Positions 44,510 to 54,914 are shown, counted from the stretch's first letter. The stretch is 64,000 nucleotides of DNA from Lysobacterales bacterium (GCA_014946745.1 JADCRD010000001.1:372001-436000), one strand, 5' to 3'. The notes: generated from the sequence alone by a model not told the origin. Numbers and translations: made by a program.

Positions 44510-44983
44510 TCAGGCCAGCAGCGAGCGCAGCATCCAGGCGTTCTTCTCGTGAACTTTCAGGCGCTGGGTCAACAGATCGGCGCTCGGTTCGTCGCCGGCT
44601 TCGCCCACAGCTTCCAGCACCTTGCGCGCGCTGCGGCAGACCGCCTCATTGCCGAGCACCAGTTGTTCGACCATGGTTTTGCCGTCGGGCACGTGGTCGC
44701 CGTCTTGCTCCTCCATGCTGCTGAGCTTGGCGAACTGCGTGTGCGAGCCCGGCGCCGAAAACCCGAGCGCGCGGATGCGTTCGGCGATCTCGTCCAGCGC
44801 GGTCCAGGCTTCGGTGTACTGGGTCTGGAACATCAGGTGCAGGCTGTTGAACATCGGCCCGGTGACGTTCCAGTGGTAGTTGTGGGTCTTCAGATACAGC
44901 GTGTAGCTGTCGGCCAGAAAATGCGCCAGGCCGTCGGCCACCTTCCTGCGCTGCTTGTCGCTGATGCCGATATCGATCTTCAT
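44510..44983 (-). CDS. dps: Dps-family DNA-binding ferritin
   Basis: 157 aa, with GGAGG before the ATG. Dodecameric mini-ferritin that oxidises Fe(II) with hydrogen peroxide and protects DNA. The intersubunit ferroxidase ligands are present: THNYHWNVTG (His34/His37 region) and ALDEIAERIRALG (Asp64, Glu68). The N-terminal tail is short and only mildly basic (MKIDIGISDKQRRK), so DNA binding may be weak. Converges with the monooxygenase gene. Confidence 0.93.
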   Translation of the reverse strand: MKIDIGISDKQRRKVADGLAHFLADSYTLYLKTHNYHWNVTGPMFNSLHLMFQTQYTEAWTALDEIAERIRALGFSAPGSHTQFAKLSSMEEQDGDHVPDGKTMVEQLVLGNEAVCRSARKVLEAVGEAGDEPSADLLTQRLKVHEKNAWMLRSLLA

Positions 44984-45100
44984 GAAACCTCCGGGGTGCA
45001 GGGGGAAGAGCTGCGTTCGCCGCGGCGCAGTTGAGCATGGCCCTTCGCGCTGAGCCGGTAGAATGCGGCCCCCGTTGCGAGGCCTTGCGCAGGATCAACC

Positions 45101-48100
45101 GTGAGCAGCGACCCCGCCAATACGCAGCCTGCGTCGCCCGATGCCGTCGCGTCTGCTGCCCAGCGCACCCTGGCCAAGGCGCGCGGGCAGCTTTCGCACG
45201 CGCTCTCGCGCGACCAGCGGCGGCTGCGCCAGCTCCTCTCGAACTGGGAGCGCGAGCCGGACAACGCGAGCCGGCGACAGGCGTTTGGCTCGGCGCTTGC
45301 GATTTCGGAGGCCGCGCGTGCGGCGCGTGTCCAAGCCCTGCCCAAGCCCGAGTTCGACGCCGAGCTGCCCATCGCGCGCGAGGCCGATGCGATTCTCGCG
45401 GCGATCCGGAAGCACCAGGTCGTGGTGATCGCGGGTGAGACCGGCTCGGGCAAGACCACCCAGCTGCCGAAGCTGTGTCTGGCCGCCGGTCGCGGCGCCG
45501 CCGGCATGATCGGCTGCACCCAGCCGCGGCGCATCGCCGCGCGCTCAGTCGCCCGTCGCGTTGCCGAAGAGCTGGGTACCCCGCTCGGCAGCGCGGTCGG
45601 CTTCCAGGTGCGCTTTACCGAGCAGGTCGGCGAGCAGACCTACATCAAGTTCATGACCGACGGCATTCTGCTGGCCGAGATCCAGTCGGACCGCATGCTC
45701 TCGGCCTACGACACCCTGATCATCGACGAGGCCCACGAGCGCAGCCTCAACATCGATTTCCTGCTGGGCTATCTGAAGGACCTGCTGCGTCGACGCCGCG
45801 ATCTGAAGCTGATCGTCACCTCGGCGACCATCGACACCGCCCGCTTCGCGCGTCATTTCGACGGCGCGCCAGTGATCAATGTCGAGGGTCGCAGCTATCC
45901 GGTGGAGATGCGCTACCGGCCGCTGGAGCTGCTGGGCCGCGACGAGGGCGGTGGCACGGTGCCGGAAGGCATCGCTGCCGCCATGGACGAGATCAACCGC
46001 GAAGACCCGCGAGGCGACGTGCTGGTGTTCCTGCCCGGCGAGCGCGAGATCCGCGAGACCCATCTGTTGCTCAGCCGTCGCAACTACCGCGAGACGATCG
46101 TGCTGCCGCTGTACGCGCGGCTGTCGGCGCGCGACCAGGACCGCGTGTTCAATCCCGGCCCGCAGCGTCGCGTGGTGCTCGCCACCAACGTCGCCGAGAC
46201 CTCGCTGACGGTGCCGCGCATCCGCTATGTGATCGACCCCGGCCAGGCGCGGGTCAAGCGCTACAGCCCGCGGCAGAAGCTTGACCGCCTGCAGATCGAG
46301 CCGATCAGCCAGGCCAGCGCGAACCAGCGCGCGGGCCGCTGCGGGCGCACCGCGCCGGGCGTGGCCTATCGCCTGTATGCCGACAGCGATTTTGCGTCAC
46401 GGCCGGAATTCACCGACCCCGAGATCCTGCGCTCCTCCTTGGCGGGCGTGATCCTGCGCATGCTGGCCTTGGGCCTCGGCCGGATCGACGATTTCCCCTT
46501 CATCGACGCGCCCGACGAGCGCGCGGTGCGCGACGGCTGGCAGCAGCTGATCGAGCTGGGTGCCGTTGCACCGAACCGGCAGATCACGCCGCTGGGCCGG
46601 CAGATGGCGCGGCTGCCGATCGATCCCAAGCTGGCGCGCATGCTGATGGCCTCCAAGGACTTCGGCTGCACCCGCGAGCTGATCACGATTGCCGCATTCC
46701 TGAGCATTCAGGACCCGCGTGAGCGCCCGGGCGAAGCGCGCGAGGCGGCCGACAACGCGCATGCCCTGTTCGCCGATCCGCGCTCGGAGTTCGTGGGCCT
46801 GCTGAAGCTCTGGGCCGGCTACGAGGCCGCGCGCGAGGAGCTCACCGCCAACAGGCTGCGCGACTGGTGCGGCAAACACTTCCTGAACTTCCTGCGCATG
46901 CGCGAGTGGCGCGAGCTGCACCGCCAGCTGCTGCTGGCCTGCGCTGAACTCGGCATCGAGCCCGTTGCGCCCGCGCTGGAGAGCGAAGAGGAGCCCGCGC
47001 CGGGCGCGGCCTCGGCCGGCTATGCGCGCCTGCACAAGGCCATCCTTACCGGCATCCCGAGCCAGATCGGCCGGCGCAGCGAAAAAGGGCTGTATGAGGC
47101 GCCGCGGCAGCGCAAGTACGCGCTGTTTCCGGGTTCGAACCTGGCCCGCAAGCCGCCGCCCTGGGTGGTGTCGGCGGTGGTGATGGAGACGCAGAAGGTC
47201 TACGGCCTCATCAACGCCAGCATCGAGCCCGAGTGGGTGATCGAGGCGGCACCGCACCTGCTGAGCCGCAAGCATTTCGACCCGCACTGGGCGCGCAGCC
47301 AGGGTCGCGTGATCGCCTCCGAGCAGATCAGTCTGCACGGCCTGGTGCTGGCGCCGAAGAAGCCGGTCAGCTATGCCGGCATCGATGCGCGGCACGCGCG
47401 CGAGATCTTCATCGCCGAAGGCCTGGTGCCGGGCGAGGTCAACCTGCGCATTCCGCTGCTGGAGCGCAATCAGCGCGTGCTGCAGCAGGCCATGGAAGAA
47501 GAGGCCAAGCTGCGCCGCGTCGGCATCGTCATCGACGTCGATGCGCAGGCCGCGTGGTACGGCAAGCGTCTGCCCGAAGACATCAACACCGCCCAAGGGC
47601 TGGAGGCCTGGTACAAGAGGCTCACGCCCGAGCAGCGCGCGGCGCTGGAGTGGTCGCTGCCCGACCTGATCCCCGCCGATGAAACCGACGCCGCGCGCTT
47701 TCCGAACACGTTCCGGATGGGCGAGCTCAGCCTGCGCCTGTCCTATCGCTTCGAGCCGAAGGCGCCGGACGATGGCGTGACCCTGCATCTGCCCTTGCAT
47801 CTGCTGAATGCGCTGGATGCCGCGCGGCTCTCGTGGCTGGTGCCCGGCCTCCTGGAGAACAAGGTCGCCGAGCTGCTGCGCGGCCTGCCCAAGGCCCTGC
47901 GCCGCAACTTCGTGCCGGTGCCGGACTTCGCCCGCGCCTTCGTCGAGGCGGCAGGTGCGCACTCGCATGACCGCCCCGTCACGGAAGCGCTGAGCGAATT
48001 CCTGAAGCGCAGCACCGGCGTCGAGGTGCCCTTCGCCGAGTGGGATGAGGCGGCGGTGCCGGCGCATCTGCGCTTCAACCTGCGCCTGTCCGAGGGCCAG

Positions 48101-49051
48101 CGGATTCTCGAGGAATCCCGCGACCTGGCCGATCTGAAATCCCGCTACGGCGAACGCGCGCAGGCGGCGTTTGCGGCGGAGGCGGGACGCAAGCTCGACG
48201 GCCAGCTGGTGGATCACTTCCCCGAGGCCGGAGTCGCCGAGCAGATCCGCGGCGCGGCCGGCGTGCCGGCGTTCCCGGCGCTCAGCGCGGAAGGCGAGGG
48301 CGTGCGGATCCGCGTATACGCCGATCGCGAGCAGGCGCAGGCGGCGCATCCCGCCGGCGTACATGCGCTGCTGCGGCGCGCGCTGACCGACAAGCTCAAG
48401 CAGGCGCGCAAGCAGCTGCCGCTATCGCCGAAGACCGGCCTGATGTACGCCGCCATCGAGAGCAGCGAGCGCCTGCGTGAGGACCTTGTCGAGGCGGCGC
48501 TGAACGCCCTGGCCGGCGAGCAGCCGGCGCGCATCCGCACCCGCGAGGCCTTCGAGTCGCTGGCCGCGGAGATCTCACGCGGCCTGTTCGCTGAATCCAT
48601 GCGCCGACTCGAACTGACCGAGCGCATCGTCGCCGCCTACGCCGAACTGGTGCCGGCTCTGGAGCAGAAGCTCATGGGCCACGGCACGGCCAGCTATGAC
48701 GACCTGCGTGCACAGCTGAAAGCCCTGGTGCATCCGGGCTTTCTGCGCGACACGCCCTACGAGCGCCTGAGCGAACTGCCGAGGTATCTCAGGGCCATGC
48801 GTCTCAGAGGCGAGCGCCTGCGTCAGGACCCGATCAAGGACCAGGCGCGCATGCTGGAGCTGATCCAGTTTCGCGAAGCCCTTGACGATGCCCGGCGGCG
48901 CGGCGTCGATGCGCGTCCAGCCTGGCAGGCCCTGCGCTGGGCGCTTGAGGAACTGCGCGTGTCGCTGTTCGCGCAGGAGTTGGGCACCCGCGACACGGTG
49001 TCGGCGAAGCGCCTGGCCAAGCTGCTGGAACAGGCGCGGGCGGCCGGCTGA
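45101..49051 (+). CDS. hrpA: DEAH-box ATP-dependent RNA helicase HrpA
   Basis: 1316 aa, GTG start with AGGA upstream; E. coli HrpA is about 1300 aa. Motif I AGETGSGKTTQLPK (111-124), Ia TQPRRIAARSVARRVA, II IIDEAHERSLNIDFLLGYL, III TSATID, V LATNVAETSLTVP, VI QRAGRCGRTAPG. Then the helicase-associated HA2/OB domains and the long DUF3418 C-terminal region (from about residue 700), specific to bacterial HrpA. Implicated in mRNA processing and rescue of stalled or collided ribosomes. Divergent from dps over 117 bases. Confidence 0.96.
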   Translation: MSSDPANTQPASPDAVASAAQRTLAKARGQLSHALSRDQRRLRQLLSNWEREPDNASRRQAFGSALAISEAARAARVQALPKPEFDAELPIAREADAILAAIRKHQVVVIAGETGSGKTTQLPKLCLAAGRGAAGMIGCTQPRRIAARSVARRVAEELGTPLGSAVGFQVRFTEQVGEQTYIKFMTDGILLAEIQSDRMLSAYDTLIIDEAHERSLNIDFLLGYLKDLLRRRRDLKLIVTSATIDTARFARHFDGAPVINVEGRSYPVEMRYRPLELLGRDEGGGTVPEGIAAAMDEINREDPRGDVLVFLPGEREIRETHLLLSRRNYRETIVLPLYARLSARDQDRVFNPGPQRRVVLATNVAETSLTVPRIRYVIDPGQARVKRYSPRQKLDRLQIEPISQASANQRAGRCGRTAPGVAYRLYADSDFASRPEFTDPEILRSSLAGVILRMLALGLGRIDDFPFIDAPDERAVRDGWQQLIELGAVAPNRQITPLGRQMARLPIDPKLARMLMASKDFGCTRELITIAAFLSIQDPRERPGEAREAADNAHALFADPRSEFVGLLKLWAGYEAAREELTANRLRDWCGKHFLNFLRMREWRELHRQLLLACAELGIEPVAPALESEEEPAPGAASAGYARLHKAILTGIPSQIGRRSEKGLYEAPRQRKYALFPGSNLARKPPPWVVSAVVMETQKVYGLINASIEPEWVIEAAPHLLSRKHFDPHWARSQGRVIASEQISLHGLVLAPKKPVSYAGIDARHAREIFIAEGLVPGEVNLRIPLLERNQRVLQQAMEEEAKLRRVGIVIDVDAQAAWYGKRLPEDINTAQGLEAWYKRLTPEQRAALEWSLPDLIPADETDAARFPNTFRMGELSLRLSYRFEPKAPDDGVTLHLPLHLLNALDAARLSWLVPGLLENKVAELLRGLPKALRRNFVPVPDFARAFVEAAGAHSHDRPVTEALSEFLKRSTGVEVPFAEWDEAAVPAHLRFNLRLSEGQRILEESRDLADLKSRYGERAQAAFAAEAGRKLDGQLVDHFPEAGVAEQIRGAAGVPAFPALSAEGEGVRIRVYADREQAQAAHPAGVHALLRRALTDKLKQARKQLPLSPKTGLMYAAIESSERLREDLVEAALNALAGEQPARIRTREAFESLAAEISRGLFAESMRRLELTERIVAAYAELVPALEQKLMGHGTASYDDLRAQLKALVHPGFLRDTPYERLSELPRYLRAMRLRGERLRQDPIKDQARMLELIQFREALDDARRRGVDARPAWQALRWALEELRVSLFAQELGTRDTVSAKRLAKLLEQARAAG

Positions 49052-49067
49052 GCAGGGACGGCCGGGC

Positions 49068-49547
49068 TCACTCGATCCGCTTGACCTTGGCGCGGCTGTT
49101 GTAGCCCTCGACGCTCAGGTACCAGGCGCCGAACAGGCTCTTCTCAATCGTCACCGCGGGCGAGTCGAGGTTGACGCCGGCGAGGCGGTCGCCGCCGGTT
49201 TGCTGCCAGACCTGGCCGTTCTCCAGTCGGAACACGGTATTGCCGCTCCAGCCGCGGAAGCTTCCGAGCAGGCGGCTGCGCACGATCTGATCGGCGCGGT
49301 CGCGCTCTGGCGGAAGGCCGACACGGTCAGCGGCGTTGCTTGCAGTGGCCCCCGACGGTGCGGTCAGGCCGCGCTCCTGCAGCCAGCGGTTCAGGAACGC
49401 GAGCTCCTCGGCGCTCAGCTTCTGCAGGCCGGCGCTTTCGAAGTCGCGCTGGCTCATGCGTTCTTCCAGGCTGGAGAAGTCCTGGGCAGGCAAGGCGAAG
49501 CTCGAAGAGACCAACAGCAGGGCAAGGGCAGTTTGGGCGAGACGCAT
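49068..49547 (-). CDS. Secreted protein of unknown function
   Basis: 159 aa with a signal peptide (MRLAQTALALLLVSSSFALPA, cleavage after Ala21). The mature protein begins with a helical, acidic segment (SLEERMSQRDFESAGLQKLS, then AEELAFLNRWLQER), a linker, and a beta-rich half (WSGNTVFRLENGQVWQQTGG, ending SVEGYNSRAKVKRIE). The C-terminal pattern looks like a small beta domain binding a ligand or the cell envelope. No named family assigned. Converges with hrpA 16 bases away. Confidence 0.72.
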   Translation of the reverse strand: MRLAQTALALLLVSSSFALPAQDFSSLEERMSQRDFESAGLQKLSAEELAFLNRWLQERGLTAPSGATASNAADRVGLPPERDRADQIVRSRLLGSFRGWSGNTVFRLENGQVWQQTGGDRLAGVNLDSPAVTIEKSLFGAWYLSVEGYNSRAKVKRIE

Positions 49548-49821
49548 GATTCGGCCTTGGGGCGTGGGAACGCCCGGAGTCTATGCAGTCGGCTCGCGCG
49601 CTGCCAGAGCCTGCGGAGTTCTGATTTGCGCCGTGTGCCGCGCCCTGCGGGCCCGCCTTGGCTCGCAGGGGTGGGGCGCATCGAGTGCGCATCGCTGCGC
49701 ATGTTCGTGGAACCCAAAGTGAAACGGCCGGATGCTCCGGCATCCGGCCGTTTGGGCAAGCTCCTCTGGCGGACTTGGGCGCAGCGAGCTGCGCCTGCAT
49801 CCTCGCCCGAGTGGGGTGCTG
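49548..49821. other. Spacer with terminator between two minus-strand genes
   Basis: 274 bases. No gene recognised; contains the stem-loop at 49722-49753. Confidence 0.5.
49722..49753 (-). terminator. Terminator of the porin gene
   Basis: Perfect 14-pair stem AAACGGCCGGATGC (49722-49735) with 49740-49753, four-base loop, flanked by A3 on one side and T3 on the other. It lies 70 bases beyond the porin stop and could work in both directions. Confidence 0.7.
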
Positions 49822-50529
49822 CTAGAACCCGTAGCTGAGCCCGAGCACGACGCGTGAGCCAACCCAGTTCTGATTGAAGAGATCCTCGGCGTCGCTGCTG
49901 GTGTCGTGATACGTGAGCGCGGCGCTGATCGGGCCGAAGTCGCGCGACAGGGCGAGGCTCCAGTCGAAGTAGCTGCTGCTGCTGTCTTCGAGCACGCCGC
50001 TGGCAAACTGCGAGTAGCCGACGCCGGGGCTCAGCGTGAACTCGGCAGGCAGGGCCAGGTCGAGGCTGGCGCCGTAGTACCAGCCGGTTTCGCCGCTGTT
50101 GTAGACGTCGTTGGTGTAGCCCAGCGTGGTCGTGAGCTTCTCGGCGAAGGTCAGGCTGAACAGCAGCTCGGTGTAGTTGAGTCCGCCCTCATCGGGGTAG
50201 ACATAGCGCAGCACCTGCACGTCGGCGGCCACCGAATCGGAGAGGCTGAAGCCGTAGCCGGCAAACAGGTCGACCTCAAGATCGGTCTCGCTGTTGAAGT
50301 CGACCTGCGAAGCCCAGGTGCCGACATAGAAGCCGGAGTCCAGCGTGAAAGAGAGGCCCGCCTGCACAGCAGGATCCTCGTCATTCTGGGAGACGCCGCG
50401 GAATACGTAGTCGGAAACCACGCCAACGTCGCCGGACAGCTCGCCCGCACTGGCGTTGCTAAGCAGAAGGGCGGACACGGCGAGGCCGCCAAGGGCTCCG
50501 CGGATGGATCGTGCGATTCGATGATGCAT
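49822..50529 (-). CDS. TorF-family putative outer-membrane porin/beta-barrel
   Basis: 235 aa from the ATG at 50529, which begins a signal peptide (GGLAVSALLLSNASA). The mature start GELSGDVGVVSDYVFRGVSQ is the signature of the bacterial conserved family TIGR02001 (TorF). The rest is alternating amphipathic strands (SGFYVGTWASQVDF, AADVQVLRYVYP, TGWYYGASLDLAL) ending VVLGLSYGF, whose terminal Phe is the barrel-assembly signal. Outer-membrane location is well supported; pore specificity unknown. Confidence 0.85.
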   Translation of the reverse strand: MHHRIARSIRGALGGLAVSALLLSNASAGELSGDVGVVSDYVFRGVSQNDEDPAVQAGLSFTLDSGFYVGTWASQVDFNSETDLEVDLFAGYGFSLSDSVAADVQVLRYVYPDEGGLNYTELLFSLTFAEKLTTTLGYTNDVYNSGETGWYYGASLDLALPAEFTLSPGVGYSQFASGVLEDSSSSYFDWSLALSRDFGPISAALTYHDTSSDAEDLFNQNWVGSRVVLGLSYGF

Positions 50530-50723
50530 GCTGGCCTCTCTGCGCCTGGGGCGCGCTATGGATGGGTATCGGGCGGGGGCTCGCCGGTTTATCGCACTGC
50601 AGCATCGATGTTTCAAGCGCCTTTTCCGAGCATGGCGACAGGGTCGCAAGCCGCAGCAAGCATCGCGGGCGCGGGAGCCCGCGGTATCGGTGCCGGCGGA
50701 AGCGCCTGCTAGTCTTGCCCGCC

Positions 50724-52031
50724 ATGAGCCTTGTAGAACTTCGTCATCTGCTGCAGTTGCTGCTTGATCGTCGCCGGCTGCAGGCCTTCGCCGGCTTCCT
50801 CGGGAGGCGCTTCGTCGAGGACCGCTGCTTCGAGACCGCGAGCGGCCTTGCCTACGCCACCGTGTTTGCGCTGGTACCGTTCGCGGCGGCGGTGTTTGGC
50901 GTGATCAGCACGTTCCCGGTCTTCGAAGCCTGGAGCGAACAGCTCACCAGCTTTTTGTTCAGTAACTTCGTGCCGGCTGCGGCCCGCACCGTTGAGGTCT
51001 GGGTGCGGGACTCGGCGGCCAGTGCGTCGCGGATGACCTTGGCCGGCGTCATCGGACTGCTGGTGGTGGCCCTGCTCCTGATGAAGGGGATCGAGGACAC
51101 CTTCAACCGCATCTGGCGTGTGCCCACCGGGCGTGGGCCGGTGGCGCGATTTCTCATGTATTGGGCTGCGCTCACGGTGGGGCCGCTGCTGGTCGTCGTG
51201 AGCCTGGCGCTGTCGTCCTACCTGTTTTCGCTGCCGTTGCTCGCCGATGGCGGCGTGGCCGCGGGCTCGCTGCTGCAGCTGAGCCCCTTTCTGCTCGCGC
51301 TGTTCGGCTTCACCTGCGCGTACCTGATCGTCCCCAATCGCAGCGTGAGGTTTCGCGACGCGCTGGCGGGCGGCGTGCTGGCGGCGGCGCTGCTGGAAGC
51401 CTGCAAGAGCGGGCTCAGCCTGTATCTCCGTCAGGTGCCGACTTACGAGCAGATCTACGGCGCACTGGCGGTGATACCGATCTTCCTGCTGTGGATCTAT
51501 CTGGTCTGGATCGCCGTGCTGCTTGGCGCTTCCCTGGCGGCCTCCTTGAGCGCCTTCCGCTACCTGCCCTGCGAGCGGCGCCTGCCGGAAGGTCTGGAGC
51601 TGTTGGGCCTGCTGCGGCTGTTGGCGCGCTTCTCACAGGCACAGCAGTCCGGGCGTGCGCTTGAAGTCGATGAGCTGCGACGGCTGGAGCCCTCGCTGTC
51701 CGACGATGCACTGATGTTCCTGCTTGAGCGGCTGAGTGAGCTTCGCGTCGTGCAGCGGGCCGAGCTGGGTGGCTGGCTGCTGGCTCGGGATCTGGACCAC
51801 TTGAATCTCGCCGAGCTCTATCGCGGAGCACGCCTGCGCGTGCCCCTGGAAACGCCACCCGCCGAACTGCTGAGCGATCCCATCGGCCAGCGTATCGGCG
51901 CGCGTCTGCAGGGGCTGGCGCATGTGGTTGAATCGGCCCTCGATACGCCGCTCTCGCACTGGCTGCGCGACACTTCAGGCAGCGGTGCTGCGAGTTCTGT
52001 GGCGCCCGAAACCCCCAAGGACACCATTTGA
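50724..52031 (+). CDS. YihY/virulence factor BrkB family inner-membrane protein
   Basis: 435 aa from the ATG at 50724 (MSLVELRHLLQLL). About six membrane helices between residues 25 and 295; family marks include FLGRRFVEDRCFETASGLAY, ALVPFAAAVFGVI, LLMKGIEDTFNRIWRV and IYGALAVIPIFLLWIYLVW. E. coli YihY is about 290 aa; here a cytosolic C-terminal extension of roughly 130 residues follows (ALEVDELRRLEPSLSDDALM...), shaped like a winged-helix domain, as in Xanthomonadales members. Earlier reports of RNase BN activity for this family were wrong. The stop overlaps the next start (TGATG). Confidence 0.88.
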   Translation: MSLVELRHLLQLLLDRRRLQAFAGFLGRRFVEDRCFETASGLAYATVFALVPFAAAVFGVISTFPVFEAWSEQLTSFLFSNFVPAAARTVEVWVRDSAASASRMTLAGVIGLLVVALLLMKGIEDTFNRIWRVPTGRGPVARFLMYWAALTVGPLLVVVSLALSSYLFSLPLLADGGVAAGSLLQLSPFLLALFGFTCAYLIVPNRSVRFRDALAGGVLAAALLEACKSGLSLYLRQVPTYEQIYGALAVIPIFLLWIYLVWIAVLLGASLAASLSAFRYLPCERRLPEGLELLGLLRLLARFSQAQQSGRALEVDELRRLEPSLSDDALMFLLERLSELRVVQRAELGGWLLARDLDHLNLAELYRGARLRVPLETPPAELLSDPIGQRIGARLQGLAHVVESALDTPLSHWLRDTSGSGAASSVAPETPKDTI

Positions 52032-52633
52032 TGAACCCGCTGTGGCAGAACGCCCCGAATCTGAATCGTCCGACTCACACCTGGATCCTCACGTACCCGC
52101 GTTTCATGCGGCGCAGCGCGCTCAGCTGCGCGCTGCTCGTTGCCGCAGGGTTCGCGATCTCGACGCTGCCCGCGCTGGCGGCACCGCCGGAGGCGCCGCC
52201 AGCACCGGCGCAGACGGTGGCAGCGGCTGAACCCATCGAGCTGGCGCTGCCGACGCTGGATCACGGCGTCTTCGACGTGTCGCAGCAGCGCGGGCGCTGG
52301 GTGGTGGTGAACTACTGGGCGACCTGGTGCGCGCCGTGTCGCAAGGAAATGCCCGAGCTCGACGCGCTGCATCGCGAGCGCGAGGACGTCGAGGTGCTGG
52401 GGCTGGCCTTCGAGGAGATCGAGACCGCCGATATGCGCAGTTTCCTCAGCGAGCGCCCGGTCAGCTACCCCATCGCCATCGTCGACGTGTACGCGCCTCC
52501 TGCCGCGTTCGAAGTGCCGCGCGGCATGCCCATGACGTATCTGCTTGATCCCGAGGGCCGCATCGCACACCGCTGGCTGGGCCCGGTGACCAAGGTCGAG
52601 ATCGAAGCGCGCGTGGACGGGGGGGGTGAGTAG
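52031..52633 (+). CDS. TlpA/ResA-like periplasmic thioredoxin
   Basis: 200 aa from the ATG at 52031, supported by AAGGA nine bases upstream and TGATG overlap with the YihY gene; an ATG at 52106 would give a more conventional signal peptide but has no ribosome-binding site. Hydrophobic export segment (LSCALLVAAGFAISTLPALA), then a thioredoxin fold with active site WATWCAPCRKEMPELDALH and cis-Pro region GMPMTYLLDPEGRIAHRWLG. Such proteins reduce or isomerise disulfides in the periplasm, often for cytochrome c maturation; the partner is not identifiable here. Confidence 0.85.
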   Translation: MNPLWQNAPNLNRPTHTWILTYPRFMRRSALSCALLVAAGFAISTLPALAAPPEAPPAPAQTVAAAEPIELALPTLDHGVFDVSQQRGRWVVVNYWATWCAPCRKEMPELDALHREREDVEVLGLAFEEIETADMRSFLSERPVSYPIAIVDVYAPPAAFEVPRGMPMTYLLDPEGRIAHRWLGPVTKVEIEARVDGGGE

Positions 52634-52656
52634 GGCAACGCTGGAATTTTTAGCGA

Positions 52657-52693
52657 AGGTCTGAACAGCTCCGTCCGGGCGTTGTTCGGACCT
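52657..52693. terminator. Hairpin between convergent genes
   Basis: AGGTCTGAACA (52657-52667) pairs with TGTTCGGACCT (52683-52693) with one G-T wobble, 15-base loop. Placed between the convergent thioredoxin and VWA genes; it lacks a clear U-tract. Confidence 0.4.
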
Positions 52694-52696
52694 GCC

Positions 52697-53875
52697 CTAG
52701 CGCGAGAGCGTGCGGATCGCCTCGTCCAGTCCTCGCAGGCTCATCGGGTACATGCGCTGTTCGATCAGCTGGCGCACCAGTCCTACCGAGACCGTGTAGT
52801 CCCAGGCCGGGCGTGGCAGGGGGTTGATCCAGATCGCTCGTCGGAAGTGCGCGAACAGACGCTGCAGCCAGGCCGCGCCGGGCTCGGCGTTGTCGTGCTC
52901 CACGCTGCCGTGCGTGTGAGTGATCTCGTAGGGCGCCATCGCGGCGTCGCCGACCAGGACGAGGCGCCAGTCCGACGGCAGGCGCTGGATCAGATCCTGG
53001 GTCGCCGTGCGCTCGCTGCGCCTGCGCGTGTTGCTGCGCCAGACCGACTCGTAGACGCAGTTGTGGAAGTAGTAGTGCTCGATGTGCTTGAACTCGCTGC
53101 GTGCGGCCGAGAACAGTTCCTCGCAGACCCGCACGTGCTCATCCATCGAGCCACCGATATCGAGCAAGAGCAGCACCTTGACCGCATTGTGGCGCTCCGG
53201 CCGCAGCTGGATGTCGAGCAGGCCGGCCTTGCGGGCGGTGCCGCTGAGCGTGCCGTCGAGATCAAGCTCGGTGGCGGCGCCCTCGCGGGCGAAGCGGCGC
53301 AGCCGCCGCAGCGCCAGCTTGATGCTGCGGGTGTTGAGTTCAACGCTATCGTCGAGATCGCGAAAGCTGCGCTGCTCCCACACCTTCACCCCGCGACGAT
53401 GACCCGCCGATTGCGAGCCGAGGCGAATGCCTTCCGGGTGGTAGCCGTGCGCGCCGAAGGGGCTGGAGCCGCCAGTTCCGATCCAGCGGTTGCCGCCGCT
53501 GTGCCGCTCCTTCTGTTCCGCCAGACGTTCGCGAAACGCCTGCAGCAGCGCGTCGAGGCCGCCGAGTGACTCGATCAGCGCTTTCTCCCGCTCGCTGAGC
53601 TCGCGCTGGAAGGTAAGTCGCAGCCACTCTGGCGGCACCTCCGCGCGCAGGCCTTCGCCGATAGCTTCCTGCGAGGTCAGCCACTGCCCGAAGGCGCGGT
53701 CGAAGCGGTCGAAATGGCGTTCATCCTTGACCAGCAGCGCGCGCGCCAGCGCATGCAGTTCTTCGAAGTTGGCGAAGGCCAGACCGTGTTCCAGCGCGGC
53801 ATGCAGGTCAAGCAGCTCGCGCAGGCTGACCGGGACGCCGCTGCTGCGTAGGCGCTCGAACAGGCCGATGAACAT
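52697..53875 (-). CDS. VWA-domain protein, CoxE-like
   Basis: 392 aa. The N-terminal half is helical and charged (residues 1-165), with a glycine-rich turn NRWIGTGGSSPFGAHGYHPE. The C-terminal half is a von Willebrand A domain with metal-adhesion motif LLLLDIGGSMDEH (Asp239, Ser243) and later LVLVGDAAMAPYEI. CoxE-type VWA proteins work with a MoxR ATPase to mature or assemble metal enzymes or other complexes. It lies six bases after the moxR gene on the same strand. The client is not encoded nearby. Confidence 0.88.
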   Translation of the reverse strand: MFIGLFERLRSSGVPVSLRELLDLHAALEHGLAFANFEELHALARALLVKDERHFDRFDRAFGQWLTSQEAIGEGLRAEVPPEWLRLTFQRELSEREKALIESLGGLDALLQAFRERLAEQKERHSGGNRWIGTGGSSPFGAHGYHPEGIRLGSQSAGHRRGVKVWEQRSFRDLDDSVELNTRSIKLALRRLRRFAREGAATELDLDGTLSGTARKAGLLDIQLRPERHNAVKVLLLLDIGGSMDEHVRVCEELFSAARSEFKHIEHYYFHNCVYESVWRSNTRRRSERTATQDLIQRLPSDWRLVLVGDAAMAPYEITHTHGSVEHDNAEPGAAWLQRLFAHFRRAIWINPLPRPAWDYTVSVGLVRQLIEQRMYPMSLRGLDEAIRTLSR

Positions 53876-53881
53876 GCGGGC

Positions 53882-54727
<846 letters not shown>

Positions 54728-54757
54728 GGGCGGGGAGTCGGGGAGAAGGAAGGGGGT

Positions 54758-54786
54758 TTGACGCAGCTGCGCGAGATCATTATGCT
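54758..54786 (+). promoter_or_regulatory. Promoter of the five-tRNA cluster
   Basis: TTGACG (54758-54763), 17-base spacer, TATGCT (54781-54786); a GC-rich discriminator (TCCGCGGC) follows, as expected for stringently controlled stable-RNA promoters. The first tRNA starts 51 bases after the -10. Confidence 0.7.
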
Positions 54787-54837
54787 TCCGCGGCTCAAGG
54801 TGTCGCGTGCGAGCGCGCACCTTCTGCTGCACAAGCC

Positions 54838-54914
54838 CGGGGTATAGCACAGCTTGGTAGTGCGTCTGCTTTGGGAGCAGAAGGTCGGGGGTTCGAATCC
54901 CTCTACCCCGACCA
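54838..54914 (+). tRNA. tRNA-Pro (TGG)
   Basis: 77 bases including encoded CCA. Acceptor CGGGGTA/TACCCCG; anticodon loop TTTGGGA in a CTGCT-type stem gives anticodon TGG; T arm GGGGGTTCGAATCCC. First gene of the cluster. Confidence 0.95.

Noticed and set aside
46397-48364. Minus-strand frame of 655 codons within hrpA
   Set aside because: Antisense to the helicase gene, with arginine/glutamine-rich shadow composition and no ribosome-binding site.
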